This document shows, in pieces, positions 8,805 through 18,894 of a DNA stretch of 64,000 nucleotides; within the stretch, counting starts at the first letter, position 1, and each line of letters begins with the position of its first letter. The position numbers and the translations under genes were made by a program. The DNA comes from Thalassomonas sp. RHCl1 (GTDB taxonomy: Bacteria > Pseudomonadota > Gammaproteobacteria > Enterobacterales > Alteromonadaceae), in assembly GCF_947387555.1 (NCBI RefSeq), contig NZ_CANDNZ010000003.1, positions 124,001-188,000 of the forward strand. Reading direction: 5' to 3'. Below the pieces are notes generated by a model. The model was given only the letters and a program-made list of their open reading frames with translations. It was not told the DNA's origin and ran no database searches.

Positions 8805-11800
8805 GTGCCAGCGCTGAACACTGCAAACATGCCGAGTTTTTACTTCGCAACTCATGGAATTGATCTCATGCGAATACTCAGTACAATGAAAGAAAGGTAT
8901 TTTATCAGTAAAAATACCGCTACAAGCAAGCAAACCCGGTTTCACAACCATCTGTTTATCTTAGGCCTGATGCTGTTAGCTGTTATTAATACAGCAACGG
9001 CTTTTGCCAAAAAGCCGGAAAACCCCGGCCAGCCTCAAATCACGCCGGCTGTTGATATCCTGCCGAAATGGCAAAGTGTCGAGATCCCGGACACCTTGAA
9101 TCAGGATGTGTCCAAGCTTGAACCTTTTTACGCAGGCTTTGGCGATGAACTTATGTCACAGCAGCTGCTTTCTGCCCAAAGCATACAAGTGGCCGGCGAC
9201 AGCCCTCAGCAGATCAAGGATCTGGCACAAAGCTTAAAACACGATCCCAGGCTGATTTTTCAGTATGTCTACGATCAAATTGCCCACGAACCCACTTACG
9301 GGGCGTTAAAAGGCAGTTTAGGCACTGTGATTGATAAAAGCGGTAACAGCTTTGATCAGTCGGCATTGCTCGCGGAATTGCTGAACCTCGCGGGTTATAG
9401 CGCCAAAGTGCTTAAGGTGCAGGTAGACAAGCCGGATGCGGAAATTTTTAACTGGCTGCAGGTTGATGCCGGCCGCGCCAATGCTTTCAACGACATGGTG
9501 CAGCTGTTGTCTATGGCCAACGGTTTAAACCAGCTGGCCCGGGTCGGTACTAAGATTCGCTTTACCCATGCGCTGGTGGAAGTGACCATTGACGGTCAGC
9601 TATACCGGTTAGATCCCAGCTTTAAAGCCAACGAACATTTGCCCGCTACCCTGGATATCGCCTCGGCCATGGCGTTTAACAAGTCCTCTTTCTTAAATAC
9701 CGTAGCCCCTTCGGGCAACGTTCAGCCAGCGGCTTTGGCCCAGCAACTGACTGCCATGACCCAAAACCTGCAGACAACGCTGCAGACGAATTATGCCGAT
9801 AAATCCAGCGATGAAACCCTGGGGGGCTGGCAAGTCATTCCGTTTGAAGATACCACCCTGCCCAATACTGCTATTGCCAGCAGCCAAGCATCCTGGACTG
9901 AGATCCCCGACAGTCATGCCGTCACCTTACAAGTGCAATACGCCGGTATTAACGTTACCCTGCAAAGCCGGGATATTTACGGCAAACGCCTGCATATCCT
10001 TTATGACAGCAGCGTACGCCCTTTGCTGTACCTGGACGATACCTTACTGGCCACCGGCAGTGCCCAAAGCAAAGGCGCCAGCGGCAACATCAACTTTACC
10101 GTCAACCAGGCCTATAACTCGGGCTTTGGCGATCAGAGCTGGCAGCAGCAAATTGCCGCAGGCGGCGCCTATAACATCATCAATATCTGGGGGAATGTCG
10201 GCGGCGATATGATCCGCCATTATCAGCAGCAATTAACCGAATTTCAGTTCCAGGGGGCAGATGCAGAAGAGATCAGTATCTCAACCCTGGCGGTGATGGG
10301 CATGAGCTGGCTTTACGATACCAACATCAGCAAACGCCTCAATAACCGCATTTTAACCCATATCACCACAGCGCTGCATAATGTCGGTATTACCGGTACC
10401 CGCGATATTACCGGCGCCACCGGAGGTCCCTACATAGATGTCGGCGGCGGCTATGTTGCCCAAAGCGGCAATGCCGCCAACTTTGTTTCCTCCGGTATGC
10501 TCAGCAGTGCTTTTGAGCACGGGGTTTTACAACATACCCAGGATCTTGACGGCGTTTCCACCGCGCGTTTGATGACCATGGCGGCAGAAAGCGGCCAGCC
10601 CTTTTACCAGGCCAACAGCAGCAACTGGTCATCGGTTCAAGGCCAGTTAGTGGCCTACAGCAGCGGCCAGCTTAACCTGATGCAGCAGTACATCAATGCC
10701 GGCTATACCCTGGTAGCGCCGCAGCGCGGCGATCTCACTTTAGATAACTGGCGCGGTTCCGGTTATTTCACCTTTATTCAGAACGGCAACAGCATGAGCG
10801 CCGGTTACCTGATCAGCGGCGGCCTCAACGGCGGCTTTTCCAGTACCCCGGCGCCGGTTGATGACTCCTTTGCCGGCAGTGTTTTTCAGGCCCTGGACAA
10901 TACCTGGGAGGCGGTAAAAAGCTACGACCCCATCAATATGAACACCGGTGATTTCCTGTTTTACGGCGATGATCTGAGCACAGGCTCAGGCATAGGCGAG
11001 TTAAGTTTCAGCCGCAGCTATAACTCATCTCACCACAGGCAAGATAAAGGTTTGGGTTTGGGCTGGCGTCACAATCACGATATTTCCGTGCGTGCAGACA
11101 CCGATATCAACCGCGCCTTCGGCCAGCGTTCATCCATAGATGCCGCCCCGGCTATCGTGGCGCAATATGTTGCCCGGCAGTTTCTTGATGATATGACCAC
11201 CAATATGGACACCAGTATCGTCGGCGCTGCTGTGACCTATAACTGGTTGATGGACGAGCTGGATCACAATGTGGTGTATTTCAACCGCCCGGATGCCGGT
11301 CAGCAATTTATCAAAATGGCAGACGGCAGTTATCAGCCGCCGCAGGGACAGGCCGATACGTTAATCAAGCACGGCAATGGTTTATTCCAGGTAACTGACA
11401 AACATGGCTTGAACTATCACTTTAACGGCAACGGGCAAATCAGCCAGATCAGCGACCGTAACCAAAATCAGGTTAATTACCAGTACAGCGGCGATGCCTT
11501 AAGCCAAATCAGCAACTCTTTCGGCCGTTATCTTAACCTGGGTTACAGCGGCAACCACCTGACCAGTGTCAGCAATGATGCCGGCCACCAGGCCAGTTTC
11601 GGCTATCAGGGACAACAACTGAGCAGTGCCGTAAACCCGCTGGGGAAAACCACCACTTATCATTACGACGGCCTGGACCGCCTCAATAAGGTGTTCACCC
11701 CCCAGTACCCGAATGATGCCGCGGTTTATAATATTTACAACAGCTTAGGCAAAGTCACCGAGCAGACCTCCAACATCGGCGGCCTGCACTATTATTACCT

Positions 11801-14684
11801 GGTACCGGGATACCGGGCGGAAGAAGTGGGACCGCTCGGCTACGGCTATAGCCTGTATTTTAACAGCGGCGGCCATCCCAGCAGGCGCATTGATGGCCTG
11901 GGCCATATTACCCGATTTGAATATGACGGCCTTAACCGCCGCACCCAGGTGTTATATCCCGAAGGCAACAAGGATGTGATCGCCTATGATGACAGATCCA
12001 ACCCAGTTACCCTGACCCGCCAGGCCAAGCCCGGCAGTGGTCTGGCAGATCTGGTGGCTACCACAGGCTTTAGCCAGGACTTTAATTTACCCCTTTGGAA
12101 GCAAGATCCCGCAGGCAACCGGGTCGATTTTACGTATGACACCAATGGCAACCTGCTCAGCACAAGTTTGCCCGCGGTTGAATTAAACGGCCAGAATGTT
12201 CGCCTGACAGACAGCAGCCAGTACCTGAGCAATGGCCTGGTAAGCCGTAAAACCAACGCACAAGGCATGCATACCGACTTTGCTTATGATGCCAAGGGAC
12301 AACTGTTGACCCAGACTTTGGACAGCAGCGGTAAAAGCTTGAGCACCCGCTTTACCTATAACAATGTTGGCGACATTATCAGCCGTACCAATGCCGCAGG
12401 CCAGCTCAGCCAATACAGCTATGACAATGCCCGCAGGCTGATCAGCGAAACCGGTCCTTTGGGCATACGCACGGATTATGTCTATGACGACAATAACCGC
12501 CTGATACAAAGCCGGAAAAAAAGTGATAACAGTCTGTTGCATCCCGACGGCTGGGCAATATCAAACTTCACTTATACCCGTGACGATCAGTTGCTGAGCA
12601 GCATTGAGCCGTCCGGAGATACTGCCGCTAACAGTTATGATATTCAGGGTAACCTGATCCAGAGCGCCGATGCCGACAACCGCCTGACTCGCTTCAGTTA
12701 TGACGCCTTAGGCCGGGTAAGTAAGGAAGAGAAGTGGCTGGACAACAGCTGGGTGCTGCAAAGCAGTTACGGTTATAGTATCAATGGTCAAAATATCTGG
12801 GTAAAAGACGGCAACAATAATCAAACCAATTATCAATATGATGGTTTTGATCGCCTGGTCTCAACCCTTTACCCGGATAGCAGCAGCACCAGTACCCTGT
12901 TTGCAAGCAATGGTATCGTCAGCAGCACCACAGATCGCAAAGGGGTAACCAGCAGCTATCAATATGACGCGCTAAATCGCTTGACCGAAATGCAGGTAGG
13001 ACAGGAGCAGCGTCTTGCCTATGCATATAATGCCCTGGGCTTACAGACACAGGTTGATCAGTTTATACCTGCCGCCAGCAGTCAGGCACAGCGTTTGACC
13101 CTGACTTATGACAGCCTGGGTCAGTTAACGAGTGCCACCAATGCCAATAACCAGCAACTAAGCTATAGCTATAACAACCTGGGCCATAAATTATCGGTCA
13201 CCTATCCCGATAATCAGCAGGTTGTTTATGATTATGATGGCGCCGCCCGCTTGACCAAAGTCGCTTACGCCAATACTGATCTTGCCACGTTTAGCTATAA
13301 CAGCTTATCGCAGCGCACCGCTTCAGTACGGGGTAATGGCACGCAAACCAGTTACCAATATAATGTTGATGGCGAGCTAAGCGCATTGTCACATCAGCTT
13401 GGCAGCCAGCAGCTGGCATACAATTACAGTTATAACCGCAGCGGCCAAATCACAGGCAAGAGTTATCTTGGCCTCGCCACCCCCTGGGTGCCCGGTATCA
13501 ACCAGCAAACCAACTACACCAGCAATAGCCTCAATCAGTATCAACAGGCTGGCAGTGATGCGTTAAGTTTTGATGGCAACGGCAATCTCAGTCAGCGCGG
13601 ACAAAGTTACAGCTACAGCCATAACGGTCTTAACCAGCTAACCGGTGTTCAACCTATAGGCATGGCAGGGTCTGTCAGTTACCGTTATGATGCCCTGGGC
13701 CGCCGCATCAGCAAAGACAGTTATGGCCAAATCACGCAATATTTGCATGACGGCGATAATATTATTGCCGAGTATGATGCCCAGCTGAACCTGCAGCATA
13801 AGATCATTTATGCCCCGGGAACCGACCAGCCGATAGCATTTATCCAGGGTAATAACACTTATTATTACCACGAAGATGAACGCGGTTCGGTTGTTGGCTT
13901 AAGCGACAATACCGGGCAGCTGGCTGAACAATACAGTTACGGTCCTTTTGGTGAAAGCAGTGATATCAGCGCTATAGGTAATCCGCTACGTTATACTGCC
14001 CGCCGGTTAGACAGCGATGCTAACCTGTATTTTTACCGGGCGCGCTATTATGACCCCGAACAGGGCCGCTTTATTCAATCAGATCCTCTAGGTTATGCCG
14101 ATGGGATGAATAGCTATGCTTATGTCGGCAATGACCCGCTCAATTATGTCGATCCCCAGGGCTTGTATGCCCAAGGGTCGCTGGATGTTTTAGGGGGCGC
14201 AGCCGATGAATTCACCTTTGGGCTCACTTCCGGTATCACAGATTACCTGGGCGTTGACAAAACCTCAGTTGAATATAGTATTGGTGGCGTAGCTGCCCAG
14301 ATTAACCCTAAAGGATTAATTGTTGCCGCAGGTAAGGGACTTGGTAAAGCGGCCGTCAAAAATACCACTAAGAGCGTTAATGGTAATTCCAAGCTAAGCA
14401 CAAAAGCCCAGCATGGCTACGAAATTGTTGATACCTTTACCGGAAAAGTCGCCAAAACAGGTGTCAGTGGCGGTAAGTTAAATAAAAACGGCAGTTCACG
14501 CCGCGCTAATGCCCAGGCGAACAAATGGAACAAAGAGCCCGGCAATGCAGGCAGGTATCAGCCCAATGTTGTAAAACATGTACCGGCAGGGGCCGGTGCC
14601 CGGCAGACAATTCTTAAGTGGGAACAAAAGAATGCTGCGCGGTTAAGGAAAGAATTGGATCCCACAAGGCATTCCAGACCATGA
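8805..14684 (+). CDS. RHS/YD-repeat protein with transglutaminase-like domain and toxin-like C-terminus
   Basis: 1959 residues counted from a GTG at 8805; ATG codons at 8868 and 8886 are alternative starts and would leave a more normal signal peptide (hydrophobic stretch at about 48-66, ending TATAFA). Residues about 140-205 resemble a transglutaminase-like (papain-fold) domain. YD repeats of the form YxYDxxGxL fill about 870-1720, followed by the RHS-associated core (RARYYDPEQGRF, then DPLNYVDPQGL near 1777-1787). The last 172 residues differ from the core and form a polymorphic-toxin-like tail. From about 1873 this tail has the pattern YEIVD...GKVAKTG...RRAN...KWEQKN, reminiscent of GIY-YIG/URI nuclease toxins, but this is tentative. 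The immunity candidate starts in its stop codon. Confidence 0.85.
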   Translation: MPALNTANMPSFYFATHGIDLMRILSTMKERYFISKNTATSKQTRFHNHLFILGLMLLAVINTATAFAKKPENPGQPQITPAVDILPKWQSVEIPDTLNQDVSKLEPFYAGFGDELMSQQLLSAQSIQVAGDSPQQIKDLAQSLKHDPRLIFQYVYDQIAHEPTYGALKGSLGTVIDKSGNSFDQSALLAELLNLAGYSAKVLKVQVDKPDAEIFNWLQVDAGRANAFNDMVQLLSMANGLNQLARVGTKIRFTHALVEVTIDGQLYRLDPSFKANEHLPATLDIASAMAFNKSSFLNTVAPSGNVQPAALAQQLTAMTQNLQTTLQTNYADKSSDETLGGWQVIPFEDTTLPNTAIASSQASWTEIPDSHAVTLQVQYAGINVTLQSRDIYGKRLHILYDSSVRPLLYLDDTLLATGSAQSKGASGNINFTVNQAYNSGFGDQSWQQQIAAGGAYNIINIWGNVGGDMIRHYQQQLTEFQFQGADAEEISISTLAVMGMSWLYDTNISKRLNNRILTHITTALHNVGITGTRDITGATGGPYIDVGGGYVAQSGNAANFVSSGMLSSAFEHGVLQHTQDLDGVSTARLMTMAAESGQPFYQANSSNWSSVQGQLVAYSSGQLNLMQQYINAGYTLVAPQRGDLTLDNWRGSGYFTFIQNGNSMSAGYLISGGLNGGFSSTPAPVDDSFAGSVFQALDNTWEAVKSYDPINMNTGDFLFYGDDLSTGSGIGELSFSRSYNSSHHRQDKGLGLGWRHNHDISVRADTDINRAFGQRSSIDAAPAIVAQYVARQFLDDMTTNMDTSIVGAAVTYNWLMDELDHNVVYFNRPDAGQQFIKMADGSYQPPQGQADTLIKHGNGLFQVTDKHGLNYHFNGNGQISQISDRNQNQVNYQYSGDALSQISNSFGRYLNLGYSGNHLTSVSNDAGHQASFGYQGQQLSSAVNPLGKTTTYHYDGLDRLNKVFTPQYPNDAAVYNIYNSLGKVTEQTSNIGGLHYYYLVPGYRAEEVGPLGYGYSLYFNSGGHPSRRIDGLGHITRFEYDGLNRRTQVLYPEGNKDVIAYDDRSNPVTLTRQAKPGSGLADLVATTGFSQDFNLPLWKQDPAGNRVDFTYDTNGNLLSTSLPAVELNGQNVRLTDSSQYLSNGLVSRKTNAQGMHTDFAYDAKGQLLTQTLDSSGKSLSTRFTYNNVGDIISRTNAAGQLSQYSYDNARRLISETGPLGIRTDYVYDDNNRLIQSRKKSDNSLLHPDGWAISNFTYTRDDQLLSSIEPSGDTAANSYDIQGNLIQSADADNRLTRFSYDALGRVSKEEKWLDNSWVLQSSYGYSINGQNIWVKDGNNNQTNYQYDGFDRLVSTLYPDSSSTSTLFASNGIVSSTTDRKGVTSSYQYDALNRLTEMQVGQEQRLAYAYNALGLQTQVDQFIPAASSQAQRLTLTYDSLGQLTSATNANNQQLSYSYNNLGHKLSVTYPDNQQVVYDYDGAARLTKVAYANTDLATFSYNSLSQRTASVRGNGTQTSYQYNVDGELSALSHQLGSQQLAYNYSYNRSGQITGKSYLGLATPWVPGINQQTNYTSNSLNQYQQAGSDALSFDGNGNLSQRGQSYSYSHNGLNQLTGVQPIGMAGSVSYRYDALGRRISKDSYGQITQYLHDGDNIIAEYDAQLNLQHKIIYAPGTDQPIAFIQGNNTYYYHEDERGSVVGLSDNTGQLAEQYSYGPFGESSDISAIGNPLRYTARRLDSDANLYFYRARYYDPEQGRFIQSDPLGYADGMNSYAYVGNDPLNYVDPQGLYAQGSLDVLGGAADEFTFGLTSGITDYLGVDKTSVEYSIGGVAAQINPKGLIVAAGKGLGKAAVKNTTKSVNGNSKLSTKAQHGYEIVDTFTGKVAKTGVSGGKLNKNGSSRRANAQANKWNKEPGNAGRYQPNVVKHVPAGAGARQTILKWEQKNAARLRKELDPTRHSRP

Positions 14685-15340
14685 TTTTAAAAGAACTTTA
14701 TTTGTATCCGGACTTAGTCGAATACTCTGACAATGTGACAGACCCGTTTAGGGATCAATCCCGGAGTATTTGTAACTTTTTGGAGCGGGAATTAAAACCG
14801 GTGAAATTTAAAACCAGTGGTTTTAAACGGATCTGTTTTATCGGAAAATCTGTTGCCGGCAACAAGTGTTGGGTAAATTCTTCAAACGTCCTCACTGTTG
14901 AGGTTGAGTTTGACGAAAAGCAATACCTGGCACTGGCTAAAGAAGAGCTGAATCCCTATTTCATAACACTGCTGAAAGCGGGGTTAGCGAAATGCCGGGA
15001 ACAGTTTGAAATACCGTTAGAACACTTAATTTCCAGCCTTGAAAGCTTCAGCGCCGGTGGTTATGTCAATAAGTGGTGCTTTAAAACAAAGCAAATAAAA
15101 GAGCTTGGGATAAAGTGTGCTTTAAATGGCCAGTTAACCACGGATAATTTCTTGCTGACGCTTGTTGTATCAAAAAGCAAAGAAGTTATCTATGACAAGG
15201 AAATTTTAAAAACCGTCCCGGATGAAATTGTCTTTGCCCCTATGGTCAAAGATATTTGTTTAGAGGGCGATAAGTTGACTGTCTCGGATAAATTCGGTGA
15301 TCCAACCTTTCAGTTAGCCGTTAACGAGCTAAAGGTCTAG
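14681..15340 (+). CDS. Candidate immunity protein for the RHS toxin tail
   Basis: 219 residues from the ATG at 14681, whose last bases form the TGA of the RHS gene (ATGA overlap); an open frame reaches further back inside the RHS gene but has no independent support. The protein is soluble, acidic and without signal peptide. I do not recognise a named family. Position is the main evidence: in polymorphic toxin systems the gene just after a variable toxin tail usually encodes the cognate immunity protein. Translational coupling by the overlap would ensure co-synthesis. A strong terminator follows about 75 bases later, closing the unit. Confidence 0.65.
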   Translation: MILKELYLYPDLVEYSDNVTDPFRDQSRSICNFLERELKPVKFKTSGFKRICFIGKSVAGNKCWVNSSNVLTVEVEFDEKQYLALAKEELNPYFITLLKAGLAKCREQFEIPLEHLISSLESFSAGGYVNKWCFKTKQIKELGIKCALNGQLTTDNFLLTLVVSKSKEVIYDKEILKTVPDEIVFAPMVKDICLEGDKLTVSDKFGDPTFQLAVNELKV

Positions 15341-15414
15341 TGTACGGATTTAAAGCAAATAAAGCATAAGAGATGCAGGGCGTCAGCTGAGCGGCCTGAA
15401 ATGCATCTCCTGTT

Positions 15415-15441
15415 AAAGCCCCGTTGCTAACGGGGCTTTTT
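15415..15441 (+). terminator. Rho-independent terminator of the RHS unit
   Basis: An 11-bp perfect stem (15415-15425 with 15429-15439, core GCCCCGTT/AACGGGGC) with a 3-base loop runs into five T. A second short inverted repeat (GAGATGCA/TGCATCTC) lies just before it. Confidence 0.85.
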
Positions 15442-15644
15442 AATGAAACAGAGTATGCGACCCCCCCTATTTTTTTGATGAATCAAGCGTGCGGCTTAAT
15501 TACCCTGAAAACCTGTCGGCAATAAATACCTGTTCCTGAAAAATCTGAATTAGTTAAACGAATAAACAACTTAGCCGATAATCTGGCACTTTGTAGCTGT
15601 GCAGGGCATACTAAGTAATTATTTGATGACTTGGAAACCGGACA

Positions 15645-16730
15645 ATGAAAAAATCTCTTATTGCCTGTATGTTGCTCGCTTGTCAATCAGCGGCAGCGAT
15701 CACACTTGATCAATTATCCGTTCCCTCCGGTTTCAAGATCAGCTTCTTTGCCGAAGATGTCGGCAGTGCCAGGCAAATGGCTTTGTCGGACTCAGGAGTG
15801 GTTTATGCCGGTTCAATGAATGCCGGCAAGGTGTATGCCCTTAAAGATACCGATAACGACGGTAAAGCCGATAAGCGCTGGTTAATCGCCAAGGGACTGA
15901 AACGTCCCTCGGGCATCGCCTTTAAAGACGGCGATTTATATGTGGCGGATATTGAACGTATCTTAAGGTTCGGCAATATAGACGCCAACCTGGAAAAGCC
16001 AAAATCCGAAGTGTTTTTCTCCGATCTGCCCGACGACAGGCATCACGGCTGGAAATTCCTGCGCTTTGCCCCCAACGGCGACCTGATTATTCCTGTCGGT
16101 GCGCCTTGTAATATCTGTGAAGCGCCAACAGATAAACATTCCCGTATTTTCTCCCTGAATATGAAAACCAAAGCCCTGACGGAAATCGCCAGCGGCGTGC
16201 GTAACTCCGTCGGTTTCGATTTTCATCCGGTCAGCGGCGAGTTATGGTTCAGTGAAAACGGCGGCGATATGATGGGGGATGATGTTCCGCCGGATGAAAT
16301 TAACCGCCTGGTGAAACCCGGCTCGCACTTTGGCTACCCCTATTTTCATGCCGGCACCATAGCCGACCCTAAGTTTGGCAAAGGAAAAAAGCCTGAAGAT
16401 TATGTACACCCGGTATTAAAGCTCGGTGCCCATGTAGCGCCGCTGGGGATCCACTTTTATCAGGGGAAACAATATCCTGCCTCATACAAACATCAGTTGT
16501 TTGTGGCGGAACATGGCTCCTGGAACCGCAGTAAAAAATCCGGTTATAAGGTCGGCGTGGTGACCTTAGAAGGTTCAAAAGTGATCAAATACGAACCTTT
16601 TGTCACCGGCTTTATGAAAAATGAACAAACCTTTGGCCGTCCGGCGGCGATCACTGAGCTTGATGATGGCAGCTTGCTGATTTCCGATGATTATGCCGAT
16701 GCCATTTATCGGGTAACTTATGGCAATTAA
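15645..16730 (+). CDS. Periplasmic glucose/sorbosone dehydrogenase family quinoprotein
   Basis: 361 residues with a Sec signal (about 1-18, ending SAAA). The body is a six-bladed beta-propeller of the soluble PQQ-dependent glucose/sorbosone dehydrogenase family, recognisable from DTDNDGKAD, GLKRPSGIAF, RNSVGFDFHP, LWFSENGGD and the late blade FVAEHGSWNR. Such enzymes oxidise sugars or sugar lactone precursors in the periplasm with PQQ, although many members have no known substrate. The TonB receptor gene begins six bases after the stop, so the two are probably co-transcribed, which hints at uptake and oxidation of the same compound or of the cofactor itself. Confidence 0.8.
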   Translation: MKKSLIACMLLACQSAAAITLDQLSVPSGFKISFFAEDVGSARQMALSDSGVVYAGSMNAGKVYALKDTDNDGKADKRWLIAKGLKRPSGIAFKDGDLYVADIERILRFGNIDANLEKPKSEVFFSDLPDDRHHGWKFLRFAPNGDLIIPVGAPCNICEAPTDKHSRIFSLNMKTKALTEIASGVRNSVGFDFHPVSGELWFSENGGDMMGDDVPPDEINRLVKPGSHFGYPYFHAGTIADPKFGKGKKPEDYVHPVLKLGAHVAPLGIHFYQGKQYPASYKHQLFVAEHGSWNRSKKSGYKVGVVTLEGSKVIKYEPFVTGFMKNEQTFGRPAAITELDDGSLLISDDYADAIYRVTYGN

Positions 16731-16736
16731 GCTGTT

Positions 16737-18830
16737 TTGAGCGTGCATTTGAAGTTTTTACGCCGTGGTTATACGCTGTTTTCTTTGCTCTTGCCTGCGA
16801 CTGTTTTGCCGATATCTGCCGGGGAAAATGATGCCCGATCACCCGAAAATATCGCCGTTGTCGCAGATCCCCTTGAAGTTATCACCATAAGCGCCAGTCG
16901 CCAGGCGACTGCCCTTAAAAATACCGGCATGAGCCTGAGCGTACTCGGGGAAAATGAGTTGCAGCTGGCGGGGCACCAGCATATCCAGCAGAGCTTGGCT
17001 GCTATTCCCGGCACCTGGATCAGCCGGGGCAATGGCCAGGAACACCTTACCGCCCTGCGCTCCCCGGTATTAACCGGCGCCGGGGCCTGCGGCGCATTTT
17101 TTATGGCAGAAGACGGCATCAGCTTACGTGCCCCCGGGTTTTGCAATGTCAATCAGCTGTTTGATGCCAACACCGAGCAGGCAGGACAGATCGAAGTGAT
17201 CCGGGGACCGGGCAGCGTGCTTTACGGCGCCAATGCCGTGCACGGTATGATCAACATCATCAGTCCGGATTTGTTTGCTGATCCAATGGATTATATCAGC
17301 CAGGAAGTCGGCCCCGATGACTATTACCGCAGCAATTTCAGGGTTTCTGGCGTAGGACAAAACCATGCCGTTGGCATCTACGGCAATCTTAGCCATGACG
17401 GCGGATACCAGGCGCAAAGCGGTTTTGAACAGCAAAAAGCCAATCTGCTGCACCAGTATCAAGTCGATAATTTTTCTGCCAAAACCATGCTCAGTGCCAG
17501 CCATATCAACCAGCAAACGGCAGGTTTTATCCGCGGGCAAGATGCCTACAAAGATGACACGTTAAGACGCAGCAACCCCAACCCGGAAGCCTTTCGCGAC
17601 AGCCAGTCCGTGCGCCTGTACAGCCGCTTGCACTGGACCTTAGACAGCGGCTCTCAACTAAAGGTTACGCCGTATCTCAGGTATACCCGGATGAAGTTTT
17701 TGCAGCATTACCTGCCGTGGCAACCTTTAGAAAAAAATAACCATCAAAGCCTGGGGGTGAAAACCCTTTACTCCCGTCATGGTGAAAATTTCAGCTGGCA
17801 TAGCGGCCTGGATACGGAAGTTACCCGGGGGGATTTAAGCGAAATCCAGTCCGATGACTTTTCGCCAACCATCCCAAGTGGCAGCCACTATGATTATCAG
17901 GTAAAAAGCACCAGTGTTTCCCCCTTTATGGATCTTAACTGGCTGGTATTCCCGGAGCTGACGGTGAATGCCGGTGTGCGTTATGATCATATCCGCTATG
18001 ACTATGATAACCTGCTAAGCGACGGCTCAGCCTGTGCTGCATCTGTGGTCAATTGCCGCTTTATGCGCCCGTCAGATCAAGTTCGCAGTTTCGGCCACTG
18101 GTCGCCGCGCCTGGGCCTGGTTTACCGGGCAAAGAAACAGCTGACCTTATACGGCGAACTGAGTCAGGGCTTTCGGGCCCCGCATACCAGTGAGCTGTTT
18201 CGTTTGCAGGCGGGCCAGCAAAGTGCCGATCTGGATACGGAAAAATTAAACAGTGGCCAGTTTGGCATCCGGGGAGGGATTAAAAAGCTCAGTTATGATC
18301 TTAGCCTGTACCAGATGGAGAAAAGCCGGTTTATCTTCCTCGATACCAACCGCCAGTATGTCGGCAGCGGTAAAACCCGGCACCGGGGGCTTGAGCTTTC
18401 ACTGACTTATCCCTTTAATAAACAATGGCGTTTATCGGCGACCGGTACAATTGCCAGGCACAAATATGCCAGGGATCTTACGCTGAGCAACAGCAGCATT
18501 AAGGATAACGAGATAGATACCGCGCCGAAACATATGGCCAATGCCAAGCTAAACTGGACCCCAACCGGCGCTATAAACTGGCAGCTGGAATGGTTGCATT
18601 TGGGGGAGTATTACCTTAACCCGGAAAATACCGCTACCTACCCCGGTCATGATTTATTCCATTTGCGCGGACAAATGCGCCTGAGCGAAAAATTCGAACT
18701 TTCGCTGCGCTTACTCAACCTGTTAAACAAGGATTATGCCGAACGGGCGGATTATGCCTTTGGTTCATACCGCTATTTTGTCGGTCATCCCCGCTCGCTT
18801 TATTTAACGCTGCGCTACCAATTGGATTAA
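16737..18830 (+). CDS. TonB-dependent outer-membrane receptor
   Basis: Up to 697 residues. The start is ambiguous: a TTG at 16737 lies six bases after the preceding stop and a GTG occurs at 16743; both lead into a plausible signal peptide (FSLLLPATVLPISAG). A plug domain follows (EVITISASR, then IEVIRGPGSVLYGANAVHG), and the remainder has alternating aromatic beta-barrel strands ending in a C-terminal barrel strand (LYLTLRYQLD). The plug has an unusual pair of cysteines (GACGAFF and FCNVNQLF) seen in a minority of receptors. The ligand is unknown; linkage to the quinoprotein suggests a sugar or PQQ-type ligand. Confidence 0.88.
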   Translation: MSVHLKFLRRGYTLFSLLLPATVLPISAGENDARSPENIAVVADPLEVITISASRQATALKNTGMSLSVLGENELQLAGHQHIQQSLAAIPGTWISRGNGQEHLTALRSPVLTGAGACGAFFMAEDGISLRAPGFCNVNQLFDANTEQAGQIEVIRGPGSVLYGANAVHGMINIISPDLFADPMDYISQEVGPDDYYRSNFRVSGVGQNHAVGIYGNLSHDGGYQAQSGFEQQKANLLHQYQVDNFSAKTMLSASHINQQTAGFIRGQDAYKDDTLRRSNPNPEAFRDSQSVRLYSRLHWTLDSGSQLKVTPYLRYTRMKFLQHYLPWQPLEKNNHQSLGVKTLYSRHGENFSWHSGLDTEVTRGDLSEIQSDDFSPTIPSGSHYDYQVKSTSVSPFMDLNWLVFPELTVNAGVRYDHIRYDYDNLLSDGSACAASVVNCRFMRPSDQVRSFGHWSPRLGLVYRAKKQLTLYGELSQGFRAPHTSELFRLQAGQQSADLDTEKLNSGQFGIRGGIKKLSYDLSLYQMEKSRFIFLDTNRQYVGSGKTRHRGLELSLTYPFNKQWRLSATGTIARHKYARDLTLSNSSIKDNEIDTAPKHMANAKLNWTPTGAINWQLEWLHLGEYYLNPENTATYPGHDLFHLRGQMRLSEKFELSLRLLNLLNKDYAERADYAFGSYRYFVGHPRSLYLTLRYQLD

Positions 18831-18894
18831 TTCCAGGCTGCCGGCTTGATATTCTTCCTATACTTACCGGCAACGGCCTGGTTGGAGCAATATC

